This document shows, one piece after another, positions 13,632-14,563 of a stretch of DNA of 14,563 bases. The position numbers were made by a program, and so were the translations under genes. This DNA is from Sulfurovum sp. (GTDB taxonomy: Bacteria; Campylobacterota; Campylobacteria; Campylobacterales; Sulfurovaceae), in NCBI GenBank assembly GCA_022729615.1, contig DZAQ01000004.1:1-14563 (forward strand), read 5' to 3'. The notes beneath the pieces are model-generated. The model was not told the origin of the DNA. It searched no databases and was given only the letters and a program-made list of their open reading frames with translations. Each line of letters opens with the position of its first letter. Within the stretch, counting starts at the first letter, position 1.

Positions 13632-13660
13632 ATTATACACTATATGACGACTAAAGTCAA
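13632..13660 (-). promoter_or_regulatory. Sigma70 promoter of the regulator-ccoG-sqr operon
   Basis: On the minus strand a -35 TTGACT (13655-13660) and a perfect -10 TATAAT (13632-13637), separated by exactly 17 bases. This is unusually complete for a lineage in which -35 boxes are mostly absent. The predicted start is near 13625, giving a leader of about 20 bases with the AAGGGGA ribosome site. One TGACGA copy (13645-13650) lies inside the spacer. Confidence 0.7.
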
Positions 13661-13703
13661 TGATTTTCATATAATATCGTCATAATTTTTTTTTAATCGT
13701 CAA
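13642..13703. promoter_or_regulatory. Three TGACGA boxes, candidate operators
   Basis: TGACGA on the plus strand at 13645-13650 (in ATATGACGAC), and on the minus strand at 13677-13682 (within TATGACGATA) and 13697-13702 (within TTGACGATTA). The two minus-strand copies are exactly 20 bases apart, about two helical turns, and the first faces them about 32 bases away. All lie in the 165-base divergent gap between the regulator and moaC, most of which is otherwise AT-rich with nothing else evident. Confidence 0.5.
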
Positions 13704-13730
13704 AAAAACACTATTAAATGGATGTTTTGC

Positions 13731-13736
13731 TAGAAT
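13731..13736 (+). promoter_or_regulatory. -10 box of moaC
   Basis: TAGAAT preceded by GTTTTGC, the lineage pattern. Predicted start near 13743, leaving a leader of about 27 bases that contains the G8 ribosome site. Confidence 0.55.
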
Positions 13737-13758
13737 AGTGGGAAATTTCAATATGTAA

Positions 13759-13766
13759 GGGGGGGG
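13759..13766 (+). promoter_or_regulatory. Eight-G ribosome binding site of moaC
   Basis: AAGGGGGGGG, three bases before the GTG start of moaC, is the only SD-like sequence and decides the start. An ATG directly followed by TAA (13753-13758) overlaps its upstream edge. Homopolymer G runs of this length are slippage-prone, so the copy number may vary within a population or reflect sequencing error. Confidence 0.55.
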
Positions 13767-13769
13767 TAA

Positions 13770-14240
13770 GTGAATCTAACCCATTTAGACGAACAGAATA
13801 AGCCAAAAATGGTTGATGTCTCAGACAAAGAAGAGACACTCCGTATCGCCGTTGCAAGCGGTGTGATCATGGTGGGACAAGAGGCTTTTGATGCTGTCAT
13901 CTCCAACAGCGCCAAAAAGGGTCCCGTACTGCAAACAGCCGTTATCGCCGCCATACAGGGAACCAAGCAGACAAGCACGCTTATCCCGATGTGCCATCCT
14001 TTGATGCTCACTTCGGTGAAAACCGATATTGAAGAGCTTCCGGAACTTCCCGGATTCAAACTCACGGTCACCGCGAAGCTTGCCGGCAAAACAGGCGTCG
14101 AGATGGAGGCGCTTACAGGTGTCAGCATCGGTTTGCTCACCATCTACGATATGCTCAAAGCTATCGATAAGGCAATGGTGATCCAAAACATACAGTTAGA
14201 GACCAAATCAGGAGGAAAAAGCGGTGATTTTAGACGATAA
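13770..14240 (+). CDS. moaC: Cyclic pyranopterin monophosphate synthase MoaC
   Basis: Converts the MoaA product to cyclic pyranopterin monophosphate in molybdenum cofactor synthesis, cytosolic, a hexamer in characterised members. MVDVSDK at 14-20, K50, LIPMCHPL at 71-78 with H76, GVEMEALT at 109-116 and YDMLKAID at 126-133 with D127 and K130 match the E. coli active site almost position for position. 156 aa, normal length. The start is GTG, fixed by the G8 SD and the N terminus LTHLDEQNKPKMVDVS. Molybdoenzymes of this lineage (nitrate, formate or polysulfide-type reductases) would be the users. It overlaps the DUF493 gene by 17 bases. Confidence 0.96.
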   Translation: MNLTHLDEQNKPKMVDVSDKEETLRIAVASGVIMVGQEAFDAVISNSAKKGPVLQTAVIAAIQGTKQTSTLIPMCHPLMLTSVKTDIEELPELPGFKLTVTAKLAGKTGVEMEALTGVSIGLLTIYDMLKAIDKAMVIQNIQLETKSGGKSGDFRR

Positions 14241-14493
14241 TACTCCCCAAAGACCGCAGATCGAATATCCGACAAGATGGGGCTTCAAGCTTATCGGAGA
14301 GAGCAGAGAGTCGCTGCATGCCTGCATCAAAGAGGTGATGGGAGAGAAAGAGCACCTCTGCTCCATCGGCAATATCTCAAAAAACGGGAAATTCCACAGC
14401 TACAACGCAAGCTGCGTCGTCGATAGCGAAGAGGAGCGCAATAGGCTCTTCAAATGCTTTGCGGAGCACGAAGATATCAAAATGGTCATCTAG
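14224..14493 (+). CDS. DUF493 (YbeD/HP0495-like) protein
   Basis: 89 aa, a small ACT-like alpha/beta protein. YPTRWGFKLIGESRESL at 15-31 and the ending YNASCVVDSEEERNRLFKCFAEHEDIKMVI match the family. Function is unsettled; the E. coli relative YbeD is usually near lipoate genes, but here it follows moaC, a linkage I recall in other Campylobacterota. The start is GTG at 14224 with AGGAGG about eight bases upstream, inside moaC, so translation is coupled. Confidence 0.85.
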   Translation: MILDDNTPQRPQIEYPTRWGFKLIGESRESLHACIKEVMGEKEHLCSIGNISKNGKFHSYNASCVVDSEEERNRLFKCFAEHEDIKMVI

Positions 14494-14512
14494 CCCGGTT
14501 TTGTCTGATTGA

Positions 14513-14529
14513 TTTGGAGTACCTCCAAA
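14513..14529. terminator. Short hairpin after the moaC-DUF493 unit
   Basis: TTTGGAG and CTCCAAA form a perfect 7-bp stem with a 3-base loop 20 bases after the DUF493 stop. What follows on the plus strand is AACTAG and not a T-run, so it is not a classical intrinsic terminator. It abuts the repeat at 14532. Confidence 0.35.
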
Positions 14530-14531
14530 AA

Positions 14532-14563
14532 CTAGATTGCCGCGCTTCGCTCGCGATGACAAA
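14532..14563. repeat. Partial dispersed intergenic repeat (GTCATCGCGAGCGAAGCG type)
   Basis: Read on the minus strand, TGTCATCGCGAGCGAAGCG continues into CGGCAATCTAG. This is the well-known family of short dispersed repeats, present in many bacterial genomes, whose spurious translations read SSRAKRGNL. It has a GC-rich core with hairpin potential. It is cut off by the window end, so its full length and the next gene are unknown. Confidence 0.6.

Noticed and set aside
14377..14562. Minus-strand frame starting MSSRAKRGNL
   Set aside because: This is the familiar spurious translation of a dispersed repeat, running antisense into the DUF493 gene.

Overview
The window looks like a chromosomal segment of a free-living, sulfur-oxidising member of the Campylobacterota (Sulfurimonas/Sulfurovum/Sulfuricurvum type). 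The evidence is the gene order recA-eno-FtsB-like-CgpA-like, which matches Campylobacter jejuni Cj1673c-Cj1670c; the futalosine-pathway menaquinone gene mqnD; short BioB and MurB proteins; a moaC-DUF493 pair; -10 boxes preceded by T-rich tracts; and a ccoG linked to a sulfide:quinone-reductase-type flavoprotein. Species assignment is inference.

Layout. 1-880 (+): bioB, apparently with a leaderless promoter. 940-4436 (-): recA, eno, an FtsB/DivIC-like membrane protein and a Glu/Lys/Ser-rich exported protein that carries three bacterial N-glycosylation sequons. 4585-6222 (+): mqnD and murB, directly abutting. 6229-9891 (-): a DUF1566/Lcl-domain exported protein, a small helical protein, two tandem L,D-transpeptidase lipoproteins, thiol peroxidase tpx, and a translationally coupled pair made of an uncharacterised cytosolic protein and a Cys-rich lipoprotein. 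9953-10107: a GC-rich structured intergenic element beside an outward-facing TATAAT box. 10063-13604 (-): an operon of a resolvase-like protein lacking the catalytic residues, ccoG, a 67-aa single-span membrane protein and an SQR-like flavoprotein. 13770-14493 (+): moaC and a DUF493 protein, divergent from that operon. 14532-14563: the start of a dispersed intergenic repeat cut by the window end.

How the genes work together. Most of the window is housekeeping: biotin, menaquinone, peptidoglycan, glycolysis, recombination and molybdopterin. The accessory interest lies at 9950-13770. There a degenerate serine recombinase with an intact resolvase-type linker and HTH heads an operon for cbb3 oxidase maturation (CcoG) and probable sulfide oxidation. 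The divergent promoter region carries three copies of TGACGA, one of them inside the spacer of a near-consensus sigma70 promoter. I read this as a domesticated recombinase acting as a transcription factor, which is testable but unproven. The tandem envelope enzymes at 7189-8362 and the structured element at 9975-10060 are further leads.

No tRNA, rRNA, CRISPR array or intact insertion sequence was seen. No gene-free stretch exceeds 300 bases; the longest gaps are 9892-10062 and 13605-13769, both described below.
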